From the NCBI GenBank assembly GCA_902621305.1, contig CACNLM010000002.1, forward strand, positions 133,812 to 190,384: a DNA stretch of 56,573 nucleotides, read 5' to 3'. A program made the position numbers and the translations under genes. The DNA is from an uncultured Alphaproteobacteria bacterium (lineage in GTDB: Bacteria > Pseudomonadota > Alphaproteobacteria > HIMB59 > GCA-002718135). Below the pieces are notes generated by a model. It searched no databases and had not been told where the DNA came from. It saw only the letters and a list, made by a program, of their open reading frames with translations. Below, piece after piece: positions 37,940-45,938 of the stretch. Within the stretch, counting starts at the first letter, position 1. Each line of letters starts with the position of its first letter.

Positions 37940-39274
37940 ATGAGTATTTTTAGCAACATCAAATTTGAATTACTTATTTTAGCATTTATCACATTAAGTA
38001 TCTTTGCTTCTTTTAATTTAGATCTTTTTTTTTATAATTATTTTATAAACTTAAATGAGTGGGTAAATGGAGTTTTTCTAAAAGAATTTTTTTCAGAAAT
38101 AACAAAACTTGGTAGTTCGTCTTGGTATTTTTCTATTACAATAATGGGTTTTGTTTTTTTTTATATAAACAACAAACTTCAAATCATAAAAACTAAATCA
38201 GCAAAAAACCTTTCTAATTTTTTTATTTCTTCTTTTGTTTATATTTTGACAGTTGGGATAATTACTCAAATTATAAAACATGTGGTGGGAAGGCCCAGAC
38301 CAAATCACACTGATTTTGAAGACATTTTTAGTTTTAAATATTTTACAATGGAGTCAAATTTTCATTCTTTCCCCTCTGGACACTCTTCTACAATATTTAT
38401 AGTTTGCTTTATTTTGGTTTCAGTTGCTCCAAAATTAAGATATTTTTTTTATTTTTTAGCTTCTGTTGTTGCTTTTAGTCGAGTTATTGTAGGCGCACAT
38501 TTTTTTACAGATATTGTTGCTGGGGCAATTTTAGCTTCAATATTATTTAAGGTTTTAAATAAATTAATAGAAAAAAAATATAATAAATACAAATTTTCAA
38601 ATTTAATTCCTGAAAAAAATTCTGAGATTTTTTATTACGTTCTAATTTTGTTTTTTAGCTGTGTGTTTGTAACTGCCGGTCCATCCTTAGATTTATATGT
38701 GTCATCTTGGTTTTATAAGGGGGCATCACAATTTGAATTACAAAGTTTTGATTTAACTTCAATATTGTTTCGAGATATTTTATTACCACTAATCCTTATT
38801 TATATTTTAATTTTACCAATAGTTGGGTGTTTGTTTAAAATTGATAAAATTTTTTTTAATTATGAATTTTCTATTAAGGAAATAGTTTTGTTATGGTTTA
38901 CTCAAATTATTGGTGTTTTAATATTTGTAAATTTTATACTAAAAAATTTTTGGGGTAGGGCAAGACCAAACGATGTAATGGAGTTGGGTGGAAATGAGTC
39001 CTTTTCCCCATGGTTTGAAATAACCAATGCTTGTGAAACAAACTGCTCCTTTGTTTCAGGCGATGCATCTGTGGGGTTTTCAATTATAATTCTATATTTA
39101 ATCACAAAAAATATAATTTTCCTCTATGCAAGCTTTGTTGCTGGTTTTGTATTTGGCTTGATTAGAATAATGGCTGGCGGTCATTTTTTAAGTGACATTT
39201 TTTTTGCTGGCTTTTTTATTGTAATTTTAAATATAATTTTATTTGAATTGTATAAAAAATATTATGTTAAATAA
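37940..39274 (+). CDS. membrane protein with two PAP2 phosphatase domains
   Basis: A 444-residue, multi-helix inner-membrane protein that contains the PAP2 active site twice. First copy: K113 to R120-P121 (KHVVGRPRP), S146-G147-H148 (PSGH), R181, H187, D191. Second copy: K335 to R342-P343 (KNFWGRARP), S373-G374-D375, R409, H415, D419. Spacing is the same in both; in the second the motif-2 histidine is Asp. PAP2 enzymes remove phosphate from lipids such as undecaprenyl pyrophosphate, phosphatidate or lipid A. The adjacent glycosyltransferase suggests an envelope-lipid substrate. Confidence 0.87.
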   Translation: MSIFSNIKFELLILAFITLSIFASFNLDLFFYNYFINLNEWVNGVFLKEFFSEITKLGSSSWYFSITIMGFVFFYINNKLQIIKTKSAKNLSNFFISSFVYILTVGIITQIIKHVVGRPRPNHTDFEDIFSFKYFTMESNFHSFPSGHSSTIFIVCFILVSVAPKLRYFFYFLASVVAFSRVIVGAHFFTDIVAGAILASILFKVLNKLIEKKYNKYKFSNLIPEKNSEIFYYVLILFFSCVFVTAGPSLDLYVSSWFYKGASQFELQSFDLTSILFRDILLPLILIYILILPIVGCLFKIDKIFFNYEFSIKEIVLLWFTQIIGVLIFVNFILKNFWGRARPNDVMELGGNESFSPWFEITNACETNCSFVSGDASVGFSIIILYLITKNIIFLYASFVAGFVFGLIRIMAGGHFLSDIFFAGFFIVILNIILFELYKKYYVK

Positions 39275-40649
39275 AATTTTATTGCCATCATTTATTTTTT
39301 TACTTTTATTAAAAATTGGTGCCTTAAATTTTACTACCTTTAATTTGTTTGGCGATGAAGCACAGTATTGGTTATGGTCAAAAGATATTGACTTTGGTTA
39401 TTTTTCAAAACCCCCTTTTTTGTCCTGGATAATAAGAGTTTATACAGAAATATTAGGAAATAGTTTTGTTTCATTAAAGCTTCTCCCATCGTTTGTTTAT
39501 TTATTGATTTCCTGGAGTATTTATAATCTTTTACTCAACTCTGGACTAAATAAAAAAGATTCATTTGCAGGTTGTTTAATTTTTTTATTTATACCCGCTG
39601 TTTCTTTTTCATCTTTTATAATTAGTACTGATCTTTTTTTATTATTATTTTGGACACTTTCACTTAATGAATTAATTAAGATCAATAGTGAACAAGGTTT
39701 AAAAAATTTTATATTATTAGGTATTTTTCTAGGGTTAGGTTTTTTATCAAAATACGCAGCTATATATTTTGTGATTTGTTTATTTGTTTTAATTTTATTT
39801 GATAAAAAATTTAGAAAAATTTTTTTGGATAATTTATTTGGTTTTTGCCTTACCTTTTTATGTGTATTTGTAATTATCGTACCAAATATTATTTGGAACT
39901 TTAATAATGACTGGATAACACTTCAGCATACTTCGGATAATGCAAATTTTGGAAATATTGAAATAGATCTCATTAGGGGTTTAGAATTTTTGTTAATTCA
40001 AGTTTTAATGTTAGGCCCGTTTATGGTTTTGGGTGGGATATTTGGATTTAATAAATGGAACTATATTCAAAAAATTTTTCTAATATTTTCTATGCCTATA
40101 ATTTTAATTGTTTTAGTAGAAGCTATTATTGTCAGAGCTAATGCAAATTGGTCTGCTCCAGCTTTAATTTCTTTATTTGCTCTTTTATATATTAGAATTA
40201 ATAATTCTTTTTTAAAGATAGCTAATTACATGTTTAATTTTATTGTCTGCTTAATTCTTTTTGTAATGATTGGAATGAGCTATCCGTCTAAAATTTTTGA
40301 TCGAATAAGTGGTATAAATGATTATGCTCTAAAAATTTACAGTGATTCTTCAGATGGTGTCGTAAAAAATATAGTAGTTTCAGATCGGCTTTTATTTTCA
40401 AGCCTTAATTTTGAATTAAGAGATAAGAATATTAATTTCTATATGCCGCATAAAGAAGGAGACGAAATAACAAACCACTTTAAAATAGTGTCTCCTCTTA
40501 ATAAAAATATAAACGAAAACTTTACTTTAATTGGGAGTCCCTCAGATATAAATTATTTAGAGAATGAATATAAGGTGTTAAAAATAAATTCACCTGATCA
40601 GAAATTTACAAAAAGAAAACTTGATGTTTACGAGGTTGTGTTTGAATAA
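39264..40649 (+). CDS. GT-C glycosyltransferase (ArnT/PMT_2-like)
   Basis: The 461-residue integral membrane protein has about 10 hydrophobic segments and the early luminal loop GDEAQYWLWSKDIDFGYFSKPPF, with the Asp-Glu pair characteristic of dolichol- or undecaprenyl-phosphate-sugar-dependent transferases of the ArnT/PMT_2 type. Its acceptor may be lipid A, another envelope lipid or a protein. The ATG at 39264 lies inside the end of the PAP2 gene (11 bp overlap); an upstream TTG is less likely. The C-terminal ~120 residues form a soluble periplasmic domain. Confidence 0.85.
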   Translation: MLNKILLPSFIFLLLLKIGALNFTTFNLFGDEAQYWLWSKDIDFGYFSKPPFLSWIIRVYTEILGNSFVSLKLLPSFVYLLISWSIYNLLLNSGLNKKDSFAGCLIFLFIPAVSFSSFIISTDLFLLLFWTLSLNELIKINSEQGLKNFILLGIFLGLGFLSKYAAIYFVICLFVLILFDKKFRKIFLDNLFGFCLTFLCVFVIIVPNIIWNFNNDWITLQHTSDNANFGNIEIDLIRGLEFLLIQVLMLGPFMVLGGIFGFNKWNYIQKIFLIFSMPIILIVLVEAIIVRANANWSAPALISLFALLYIRINNSFLKIANYMFNFIVCLILFVMIGMSYPSKIFDRISGINDYALKIYSDSSDGVVKNIVVSDRLLFSSLNFELRDKNINFYMPHKEGDEITNHFKIVSPLNKNINENFTLIGSPSDINYLENEYKVLKINSPDQKFTKRKLDVYEVVFE

Positions 40650-41295
40650 ATTTCTAGTATTTTTTATTATATTTGTAATTAACACATCCTATGCAAATAA
40701 TTTTAGTGCAGAATATAAAGTCAGCACGACAGGAATAAAAATTGGTAATTTTAGTTGGTCATTAAATATTAATGATAATATTTATCAAACAGAAATTAAT
40801 TTGAAAAATTCTGGCATTTTTTCACCTTTATATAAATTTGAAGGAAGCTATCTTTCAACTGGGGTTATTGAAAACAACATATTTAAGACCCAGAATTATA
40901 AACAGTTTTGGAAAACTAATAAGAAAACAAAAATAGTTAAAATGTCTTTTGATGATTATTTAATTGAATTAAAACAAGAGCCTTTAGAAGAAGAAATAGC
41001 TAGAGTAGACCTAGAAGACTTATATTTATATTTTGACCCAATTACCTCTTTTATAAATATTTTAAATGGAGAAAATGAAGCAAAAACAATTGATGGGAGA
41101 AGAATTTACACACTTAAACAAAACGAAAGTGAGTATGGAAATATAATTTTAGAAATTGAAGACTATGTAAATATTTGGGCCGATCATAAAAGAAATGATT
41201 TAAAAAAAATAGAATTTTTTGTTGAAGATGATTTTCTTCCATATGAAATTCATATTCATTTTAAAAAAAGGGTTTTTAGGTTAGAAAGAATTTAA
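40642..41295 (+). CDS. DUF3108 periplasmic protein
   Basis: The TTG at 40642 has a GAGG 6 bases upstream and produces an ideal signal peptide (MNKFLVFFIIFVINTSYA then N). The longer frame to 40621 adds residues that spoil it. The mature part of about 200 residues fits DUF3108: FSAEYKVSTTGIKIGNFSWS at the start, FKTQNYKQFWKTNKK, then DPITSFINILNGE and RIYTLKQNE. The fold is a lipocalin-like beta barrel of unknown function. It overlaps the glycosyltransferase gene by 8 bp, so it may serve the same pathway. Confidence 0.82.
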   Translation: MNKFLVFFIIFVINTSYANNFSAEYKVSTTGIKIGNFSWSLNINDNIYQTEINLKNSGIFSPLYKFEGSYLSTGVIENNIFKTQNYKQFWKTNKKTKIVKMSFDDYLIELKQEPLEEEIARVDLEDLYLYFDPITSFINILNGENEAKTIDGRRIYTLKQNESEYGNIILEIEDYVNIWADHKRNDLKKIEFFVEDDFLPYEIHIHFKKRVFRLERI

Positions 41296-41831
41296 AACTT
41301 TTTTTTTCTTAAATAGACAAAAAGAGCCCCGTCGCCCCCGTGTTCAAAACCTGCGTCTTGATGTGTTAAGATATATTTCTTAAGATCTTCTTCGTTTATC
41401 CAGTCTATTATTGAGTTTTTAATCTTTCCATAGAAAAGTTTAAGATTTGTGTCTTGCTCATTTTCAATCTTTTTATGAACACCCTTACCGGTAATTATAA
41501 GCAAACATCTTTTGTTCTTGTTATAATTTTTTTTCACCTCACCTATAAATTTTTCACGAGCTTCGACCAAACCGTACCCGTGAAGATCAATTCTTCTATC
41601 TATATTAATTTTTCCCCGCTTAAGCTCCTTATTAACCTCACCAAATGATAATTTAAACTCTGAGCTATTAACTTTGTGTTCAGTTATTGTTTGTTTGCTG
41701 GTATTTTTAGTATTAGTTTTTTTATCTAATTTTACATTTTTTTTATTAGTTGTTTTCGTTTTAACTACAGAGGTATCTTTTTTAAAAGGTTTTACACCTT
41801 TCATATTTTTTAGAAAAAAATCTTCTTCCAT
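41292..41831 (-). CDS. Smr domain protein
   Basis: Stand-alone Smr (MutS2 C-terminal-type) domain after a lysine- and threonine-rich N-terminal region (about 1-80). The LDLHG motif appears as RRIDLHGYGLVEA, the GKG loop as ITGKGVHKK, and the C-terminus as GFEHGGDGALFVYLRKK. Smr domains are DNA- or RNA-acting nucleases. In alphaproteobacteria a gene of this kind follows mltA in the Tim44 cluster, which supports the assignment. Its end overlaps DUF3108 by 4 bp and its start shares one base with the lysozyme stop. Confidence 0.9.
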   Translation of the reverse strand: MEEDFFLKNMKGVKPFKKDTSVVKTKTTNKKNVKLDKKTNTKNTSKQTITEHKVNSSEFKLSFGEVNKELKRGKINIDRRIDLHGYGLVEAREKFIGEVKKNYNKNKRCLLIITGKGVHKKIENEQDTNLKLFYGKIKNSIIDWINEEDLKKYILTHQDAGFEHGGDGALFVYLRKKKF

Positions 41832-42259
41832 TATTTTTTTGTATAGTTTTTAATTAAATTCTTTACTCTTTCAGGTGTTTGCAAATACCACAAACTGTCT
41901 AACATCTCTAGTGATGCCATGAATTTTTGTTTTTTGTTTAGAAAATAAAGCATTTTCTTAAATTTAGAGACACCTTTTGCTCCAAGTTGAAAAATCATTT
42001 CTATTAATAATTCCTTCTCTGAAGTTGTGTGGTTTTTTTTTAAAAATTTTTTTTTATATTGTTCGTGTGCTTTTTTAAAGTCTATCTCAAACAATTCTTC
42101 AAAATATTTTTTTTTAAATTTTTTAATGTAATATTTATTTTCTTTTTCTCTAATAAGATGACCATAACCAATAGTATAAAACCCTAATTGATCTTGATAA
42201 GGCTTGTCAGAATAACCCTCGTTTTTTTTAATTCGGTCTTTGAGTTCTTTAAAGGACAA
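41831..42259 (-). CDS. phage-type lysozyme (GH24) in a housekeeping cluster
   Basis: This 142-residue protein is a complete T4-lysozyme-like enzyme. The catalytic set E14, D23, T29 has the same spacing as E11, D20, T26 of T4 lysozyme, within NEGYSDKPYQDQLGFYTIGYGHLI-type sequence. It has no signal peptide or anchor and very high lysine content. It lies between Tim44-like and Smr genes, the position usually held by lytic transglycosylase mltA in alphaproteobacteria. It would cleave the MurNAc-GlcNAc bond, but how it reaches the periplasm is unclear. No holin or other phage gene is nearby. Confidence 0.88.
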   Translation of the reverse strand: MSFKELKDRIKKNEGYSDKPYQDQLGFYTIGYGHLIREKENKYYIKKFKKKYFEELFEIDFKKAHEQYKKKFLKKNHTTSEKELLIEMIFQLGAKGVSKFKKMLYFLNKKQKFMASLEMLDSLWYLQTPERVKNLIKNYTKK

Positions 42260-42262
42260 ATA

Positions 42263-42844
42263 TTAAGTTTGAGTTAATATCCATATTGGACTATTAGAAT
42301 TTACTGGTTTTTCAAAAGTCCAAGTGTCTTTATTTTTGACAATAGAACTCTCATCATTATTTAACATCTGTTCACTAATAAAATTGACCGATATTGATAT
42401 TGTGTCATTTTCTACTTTTGCATCTGCGATGCCCTCTACAATAAGCGAATAAAATTGTGATTCAGGATTGTTTGTTTTTTCATCAATCGCTTTTTCAAAA
42501 GCAGAATAAACATCTTTAGACACAAGGTTTTTCAGTGTTTTTTTATCACCATTGTTGAAAGATGAAATTATAATTTCAAAAGCTTTCTTGGCACCATCAA
42601 GAAACTCTCTGTGATTAAAATTATTTACTTTTTTATATACAACCTCAAGCTTTGTCTCATTATCCATAAGTGATGGTATTTTTTGAACATCTTCTTGTTT
42701 TTTGGTTTCTTGAGGTTTTGGCTCTGAAATATTTTTTTGAAATCCTGTTCTTTTCCCTAGAACACTCCTAAGTCTATAAATAATAAATCCAGCAATAGCT
42801 GCAAAAATTAGAATATCAAAAAATTGAAGGTCGCCGTAAATCAT
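42263..42844 (-). CDS. Tim44/TimA domain protein
   Basis: The 193-residue protein has one N-terminal membrane helix (FFDILIFAAIAGFIIYRLRSVLGKRTG), a proline- and charge-rich linker, and a Tim44-like NTF2-fold domain (about 75-193) with FLDGAKKAFEIIISSFNNGDKKTLKNL and a C-terminal WILTQT. In alphaproteobacteria this family (TimA) is a bacterial relative of mitochondrial Tim44. Function in bacteria is unsettled. It is preceded by dnaQ with a 30-bp gap, without the secB gene often found at this point. Confidence 0.88.
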   Translation of the reverse strand: MIYGDLQFFDILIFAAIAGFIIYRLRSVLGKRTGFQKNISEPKPQETKKQEDVQKIPSLMDNETKLEVVYKKVNNFNHREFLDGAKKAFEIIISSFNNGDKKTLKNLVSKDVYSAFEKAIDEKTNNPESQFYSLIVEGIADAKVENDTISISVNFISEQMLNNDESSIVKNKDTWTFEKPVNSNSPIWILTQT

Positions 42845-42874
42845 TTGATTTTAATATAATAACTTTTTTAAATA

Positions 42875-43549
42875 TTAATAGTTAAATTTTTTCCAAAGGG
42901 GGTTTTTTAGTTTTTTTAACATTTCTTTATGGGCAAGATAATCTTCTTTATTAACTTCTATTATTTTGATTTTTGTTTCGTTTTTGTTGTTAATTTGTGT
43001 GTTTTTTTCGTTAATGCTTGAATTCAGCTCCATAGAAAATTGCTTGCCCCCTCTTAACTCTAAATAAACTGCGGCTAGAAGCTGGGAGTCAAGTAAGGCT
43101 CCGTGAAATGATCTATCTGATAAATCAATGTTAAATCTTCTACACAAATAGTCGAGGTTAGCTATTCTTGTATTTAGAACTTCTCTTGCAAGAGAAACTG
43201 TATCAACTACAGGATTGTCTAAATTAGGTAATCCTAAGATTGACAACTCATTATTTATAAAACCTAAATCAAATGACGCATTGTGAATTATCAATGTGTC
43301 GTTTTTCAAAAAATTTAAAAGCTCCTTATGGTTTTCTTCAAATGGTTTTTGTTGATTAAGAAAATCGTCTGAAAGACCCACAATGTTTTTTGCCCCTTCG
43401 CTGATACTTCTGTCTGGTTTGCAATAAAATTGGAGCGTGTTTCCTGTAGGAACATAGTTTTTGAGTTCCACACAACCAACTTCTATTATTCTGTCACCGG
43501 TCTTATAATCAAGGCCTGTGGTTTCTGTATCAATTACTATTTCTCTCAT
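42875..43549 (-). CDS. dnaQ: DNA polymerase III epsilon subunit (3'-5' proofreading exonuclease)
   Basis: DEDDh exonuclease of 224 residues. Exo I is VIDTETTGLD, Exo II lies in LIIHNASFDLGFIN, and Exo III in SFHGALLDSQLLAAVY; all catalytic acids and the His are present. The C-terminal tail would bind the polymerase alpha subunit. It is 8 bp downstream of coaE. Position in the maf-aroE-coaE-dnaQ block is the alphaproteobacterial norm. Confidence 0.95.
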   Translation of the reverse strand: MREIVIDTETTGLDYKTGDRIIEVGCVELKNYVPTGNTLQFYCKPDRSISEGAKNIVGLSDDFLNQQKPFEENHKELLNFLKNDTLIIHNASFDLGFINNELSILGLPNLDNPVVDTVSLAREVLNTRIANLDYLCRRFNIDLSDRSFHGALLDSQLLAAVYLELRGGKQFSMELNSSINEKNTQINNKNETKIKIIEVNKEDYLAHKEMLKKLKNPLWKKFNY

Positions 43550-43557
43550 TGTTTTAA

Positions 43558-44148
43558 CTAAAGTTTACTTATTAGCTTATTAATTTTAATTTTATAATCC
43601 TTTAATGTCGAGTTGTTATAAATAACATAATCAGATTTCTTTTTTCTTATAACATCTGATGTTTGAGATCGAGTTATATTCTTAAATTGATTTTCAGTCA
43701 TTTTTCTCGTTTTTTTTAATCTTTTTAATCTTACTCGTTTGGAAGCTATTATCGATATTACTGTGTTGAACTGTTTTTCTAAATTGTTTTCAAACAATAA
43801 TGGTATATCAATAAATATTAATTTTGTTTTTTTTTGTTTTTCTTTTTTTATAAAATCAAACCTCTTTTTTCTAACTATTTTAAATATATATAACTCGAGC
43901 TTTTTTCTTATCTGTTTATTTTCAAAAATAATCTTTGATATAATTTTTTTATCTATGTTTTTTTTTGAAATGGACTTAGACAAACCTATGGTGTGTAAAT
44001 AAGTAACAAATTTTTTTTCAGGGTTTTTATATATTTTGGCCACCTGCTCGTCTGAGCTGTGAATTTTAAAACCTTTTTCTTTTAATTTGCTACAAAAAGT
44101 GGATTTACCCGATCCTATGCCGCCTGTTATTGCTATAGTTTTTGTCAT
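43558..44148 (-). CDS. coaE: dephospho-CoA kinase
   Basis: Last step of coenzyme A synthesis. The 196-residue protein begins with the P-loop ITGGIGSGKSTFCSKL, has IFIDIPLLFE and the arginine-bearing lid RSQTSDVIRKKKSDYVIYNNST. It is very lysine-rich, in keeping with the base composition. It shares one base with aroE and is followed by dnaQ. Confidence 0.95.
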   Translation of the reverse strand: MTKTIAITGGIGSGKSTFCSKLKEKGFKIHSSDEQVAKIYKNPEKKFVTYLHTIGLSKSISKKNIDKKIISKIIFENKQIRKKLELYIFKIVRKKRFDFIKKEKQKKTKLIFIDIPLLFENNLEKQFNTVISIIASKRVRLKRLKKTRKMTENQFKNITRSQTSDVIRKKKSDYVIYNNSTLKDYKIKINKLISKL

Positions 44149-44930
44149 TAAATTTTTTTGTAAATAGCGTTAAGCATTTTTCCATCAACAGATGGGTTTT
44201 TACCAAACCACATTTTAAAACAGGGTTTGGCCTGTTCTATCAACATTGATATTCCATAAATCTTTTTATTCTTTGGAAACTGTTTGAGAAATGGGGTGTT
44301 TTTTGGACTGTAAACAATGTCGCTTACAATTGTGGATTTGGTGAAAAGTTTTAAGTGTTTTTTCAACATAGGGTTTATTGGTGTAGTATTAATTATTAAA
44401 AAAACTCCTTCAAGATGTGTTTCAAGATCACTATATTTTTTTGTATACTCAGTTTTTTTTGAATACTTAATTTTTTTCTTAGATCTATTGAAAATTAAAA
44501 TATCCTTAAACCCCCTCTTCTTTAAAACATAGTGAATTGCGTGTGATGCGCCTCCATAACCCAAAATAATAACTTTTCTGTTTTTGTTTTTTTTTATATT
44601 TGGTAGAGTTTTGTAATATCCTGTCCAATCAGTATTGGTTCCATTTATAGTTTTTTTATTTGTTACACAGTTCACAGCACCAATTTTTTTTGCATGAGCG
44701 TCTATTTTACCAAGGTGTTTGATAATTTTGTTTTTAAATGGGATGGTTATATTTAGACCAAGCGTATCTTTTTTTTCCAAAACCTCTTTTATTTTTCTAT
44801 GAAAGTTTTTTTCTGTAAGCTCTAAATATCCATAACTTGCTTTAATGTTATATTTTTTAAACCAATAGTTAAATATTGTTGGTGAAAGACTTTTAGATAC
44901 CTTGTTCCCAACTACGTAAAGTTTTTTCAT
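44148..44930 (-). CDS. aroE: shikimate dehydrogenase
   Basis: Reduces 3-dehydroshikimate with NADPH in aromatic amino acid synthesis. The 260-residue protein contains the shikimate-binding KVSKSLSPTIFNYW, the catalytic lysine in NITIPFKNKI, GAVNC and NGTNTDWTGY, and the nucleotide loop GYGGASHAIHYVL. Overlaps maf by 4 bp and coaE by 1 bp. Confidence 0.95.
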   Translation of the reverse strand: MKKLYVVGNKVSKSLSPTIFNYWFKKYNIKASYGYLELTEKNFHRKIKEVLEKKDTLGLNITIPFKNKIIKHLGKIDAHAKKIGAVNCVTNKKTINGTNTDWTGYYKTLPNIKKNKNRKVIILGYGGASHAIHYVLKKRGFKDILIFNRSKKKIKYSKKTEYTKKYSDLETHLEGVFLIINTTPINPMLKKHLKLFTKSTIVSDIVYSPKNTPFLKQFPKNKKIYGISMLIEQAKPCFKMWFGKNPSVDGKMLNAIYKKI

Positions 44931-45517
44931 TTTTTTGAATATAAATAATCTAGCAAATTAAATAAAGGCAATCCCATAACATTAAAATAATCTCCTTTAA
45001 TGCTCTCAATAATATTGGGTCCCAAGCTCTCTATTTGATAACATCCAACAGAGCTTAGTATTTGTTTACCTGTTTTTTCTAAGTAAATTTTTATTTCACT
45101 GTTATTAAGCTTTCTTATTTTAACATGGGTTTTTTCATAATTTTCCCAAATCTTAGAACCATTTAAACAAATAGTTAGGCCTGATACTATTAGGTGTGTC
45201 TTTCCTGATAGAGATCTGATTTTTTTTTGGGCTTTCTCAATAGAGTTTACTTTATCTAAAATTTTTCCATTATGATAAATGACAGTATCACAGCCTAAAA
45301 CAATTTTGTTGGCATACAGTTTTTGTCTACTTAGACTTCTTGCTTTTTCATAAGAAAGTTTTTTTGCAAAAATCTCAGGCTTTGTTTTTCTGTTGATGGT
45401 TTTTTTAATATCTTCTTCGTTGCAGTTTGGTTTTTTTTGTGTGAAATTTAATCCTGCGTTTTTCAATATTTTATATCTAGATTTACTTGAGCTAGCTAAT
45501 ATAAATTTTTGGTGCAT
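44927..45517 (-). CDS. maf: Maf family nucleotide pyrophosphatase
   Basis: Hydrolyses non-canonical or modified nucleoside triphosphates. Starting at the ATG at 45517 gives 196 residues beginning MHQKFILASSSKSRYKIL, the normal Maf N-terminus; the 11 residues encoded upstream in the open frame are not conserved-like. Other motifs are VLGCDTV, and SVGCYQIESLGPNIIESIKG. It is the first gene of the minus-strand block leaving the putative replication origin. Confidence 0.92.
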   Translation of the reverse strand: MHQKFILASSSKSRYKILKNAGLNFTQKKPNCNEEDIKKTINRKTKPEIFAKKLSYEKARSLSRQKLYANKIVLGCDTVIYHNGKILDKVNSIEKAQKKIRSLSGKTHLIVSGLTICLNGSKIWENYEKTHVKIRKLNNSEIKIYLEKTGKQILSSVGCYQIESLGPNIIESIKGDYFNVMGLPLFNLLDYLYSKK

Positions 45518-45938
45518 AAGTATGTTAATAAAAATTATAGTTATAAACACTATTAAATATAATTTGAATTTAAGAAATAGTTCTTTTGTTTTAAAAATAT
45601 GTTGTCAACAACTTAATAACTTATCTAAATATTATAGGGTAGTTGTTAATATATTTATTATACAAAATTAATAACAAGTTATTAGAAATTTATTGCATTG
45701 CAAATTATTTAAAAATAATAATTTTTTTCAATATTCTTTAGATTAACATATTTGTTAGGGTTGTTATTCATATGTTGGTAAATAAAGAATGATGCGATAA
45801 TAAAGCAGTAATTAAGCTTTTTAACCTTACAACTAATACTACAATTAAATATATAAATTATATATTTATTATTATTTTGACATTAACTTCAATTTTGATT
45901 ATTAAAATATTTCATTTCTAGACTACCCCAACAACATT
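45518..45938. other. candidate replication origin (oriC) between divergent maf and rho
   Basis: A 421-bp gene-free, extremely AT-rich segment where gene direction switches outward on both sides. It is dense in short inverted repeats: GTTGT-CA-ACAAC (45601-45612), TAATAAC-AA-GTTATTA (45669-45684, with another TAATAAC at 45614-45620) and TTGCA-T-TGCAA (45693-45703). Near-matches to the DnaA box TTATNCACA with one mismatch occur at 45541-45549 and 45764-45772. An A/T-only run (about 45845-45877) could unwind. In alphaproteobacteria oriC lies in this neighbourhood. No perfect DnaA box is present, so the call is tentative. It must also contain the rho and maf promoters. Confidence 0.5.
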
